Source: Xenophilus sp. AP218F (GTDB taxonomy: Bacteria; Pseudomonadota; Gammaproteobacteria; Burkholderiales; Chromobacteriaceae). From it: DNA of 64,000 bases. Both the position numbers and the translations under genes were made by a program. The first letter of the stretch is position 1; each line of letters begins with the position of its first letter. Under the pieces are notes generated by a model that saw only the letters and a list, made by a program, of their open reading frames with translations, was not told the origin of the DNA and made no database searches. Positions 63,729 to 64,000 of this stretch are shown here, in pieces. The stretch spans positions 1 through 64,000 of the forward strand of contig NJIE01000011.1 of NCBI GenBank assembly GCA_002213445.1. Direction: 5' to 3'.

Positions 63729-64000
63729 GTAGGACTCGGGTCGGAATGGAAACGGCGGATGTTAACGGCTCGGGACGCGGGGCTGAATGGCGCATTCCGC
63801 AACCTCTGTAACGCCAAGGCGGCCGCGCAGCGGCGCCGTCGCGGCCGGCGCGCCACGCCAGCGTTTGATCATGGGTCAATGATGCGCAGATTGCTTTCCG
63901 GTTATGCGCATGTATGCGCGGCGGGCGCTTATACTGTCGCAGTCCTGTTCCGCTCGCCGTGGCGGCCCGGGATGCGCCGGCGTCCTGTCGATGGCTGACG
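63729..64000. other. Intergenic right edge
   Basis: 272 bp with no supported gene. A TATACT hexamer at 63930-63935 might be the -10 of a promoter for a plus-strand gene starting beyond the window; no matching -35 is evident. Confidence 0.35.

Overview
The window is about 64 kb of GC-rich chromosome. It looks like a betaproteobacterium of the order Neisseriales, most likely Chromobacterium or a close relative. This is inferred from gene content and base composition: a 180-kDa type NAD-glutamate dehydrogenase, Neisseria-like FolD, FKBP, RlmD and GltX proteins, abundant sensor kinases, and strong G/C bias at third codon positions. No database search was run. The window opens in the last bases of a 5S rRNA gene, so an rRNA operon ends at its left edge. 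There is no prophage, insertion sequence or CRISPR array.

Layout. 0.2-2.4 kb: a CHASE/PAS sensor kinase. 2.4-12 kb: an arginine/ornithine uptake operon (aotJ-Q-M-P) followed by an AraC-type ArgR gene, divergent from the large NAD-glutamate dehydrogenase gene gdhB; the spacer carries two matches to the pseudomonad ArgR half-site. 12-17.7 kb: a YfcC-type carrier, a PAS-GGDEF cyclase, and a DUF1501/DUF1800 secreted pair. 17.8-23.1 kb: a TPP riboswitch controlling thiB, then a GNAT gene, thiP, thiQ and a LysR gene. 23.2-24.2 kb: ornithine carbamoyltransferase. 24.3-32.4 kb: a chemoreceptor and an RND efflux operon with a divergent LysR regulator. 32.4-39.6 kb: two sensor kinases, a molybdopterin-fold protein, a cold-shock-like protein, a frameshifted small gene, AmpH and FKBP. 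39.6-43.6 kb: an osmoprotectant ABC importer. 43.7-44 kb: tRNA-His, tRNA-Arg and tRNA-Pro on the minus strand. 44-59 kb: folD, purU, a Nudix gene, an UppP-like gene, a YecA-like gene, a nucleoside carrier, rlmD, an L,D-transpeptidase, metY, an SDR gene, a MocR regulator divergent from a LysE exporter, and gltX. 59.5-62.9 kb: a metallophore-type RiPP cluster. 63.2-63.7 kb: a DUF1566 protein.

The most interesting system is at 59.5-63.1 kb on the minus strand: a secreted metallo-beta-lactamase-fold protein, a short exported Cys-rich precursor with GKC repeats, a DUF692 (MNIO) iron enzyme, its DUF2063 partner and a DoxX membrane protein. The last four match the recently described Hvf/bufferin architecture, in which peptide cysteines are converted to copper-binding heterocycles. 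The precursor here has its own motif set (GGKCA, SGKCG, DGKCG, EGVCG), and the leading MBL-fold gene is an association I do not recognise.

Arginine metabolism is a second theme: uptake (aot), regulation (ArgR), catabolic glutamate oxidation (GdhB) and ornithine carbamoyltransferase lie within 24 kb.
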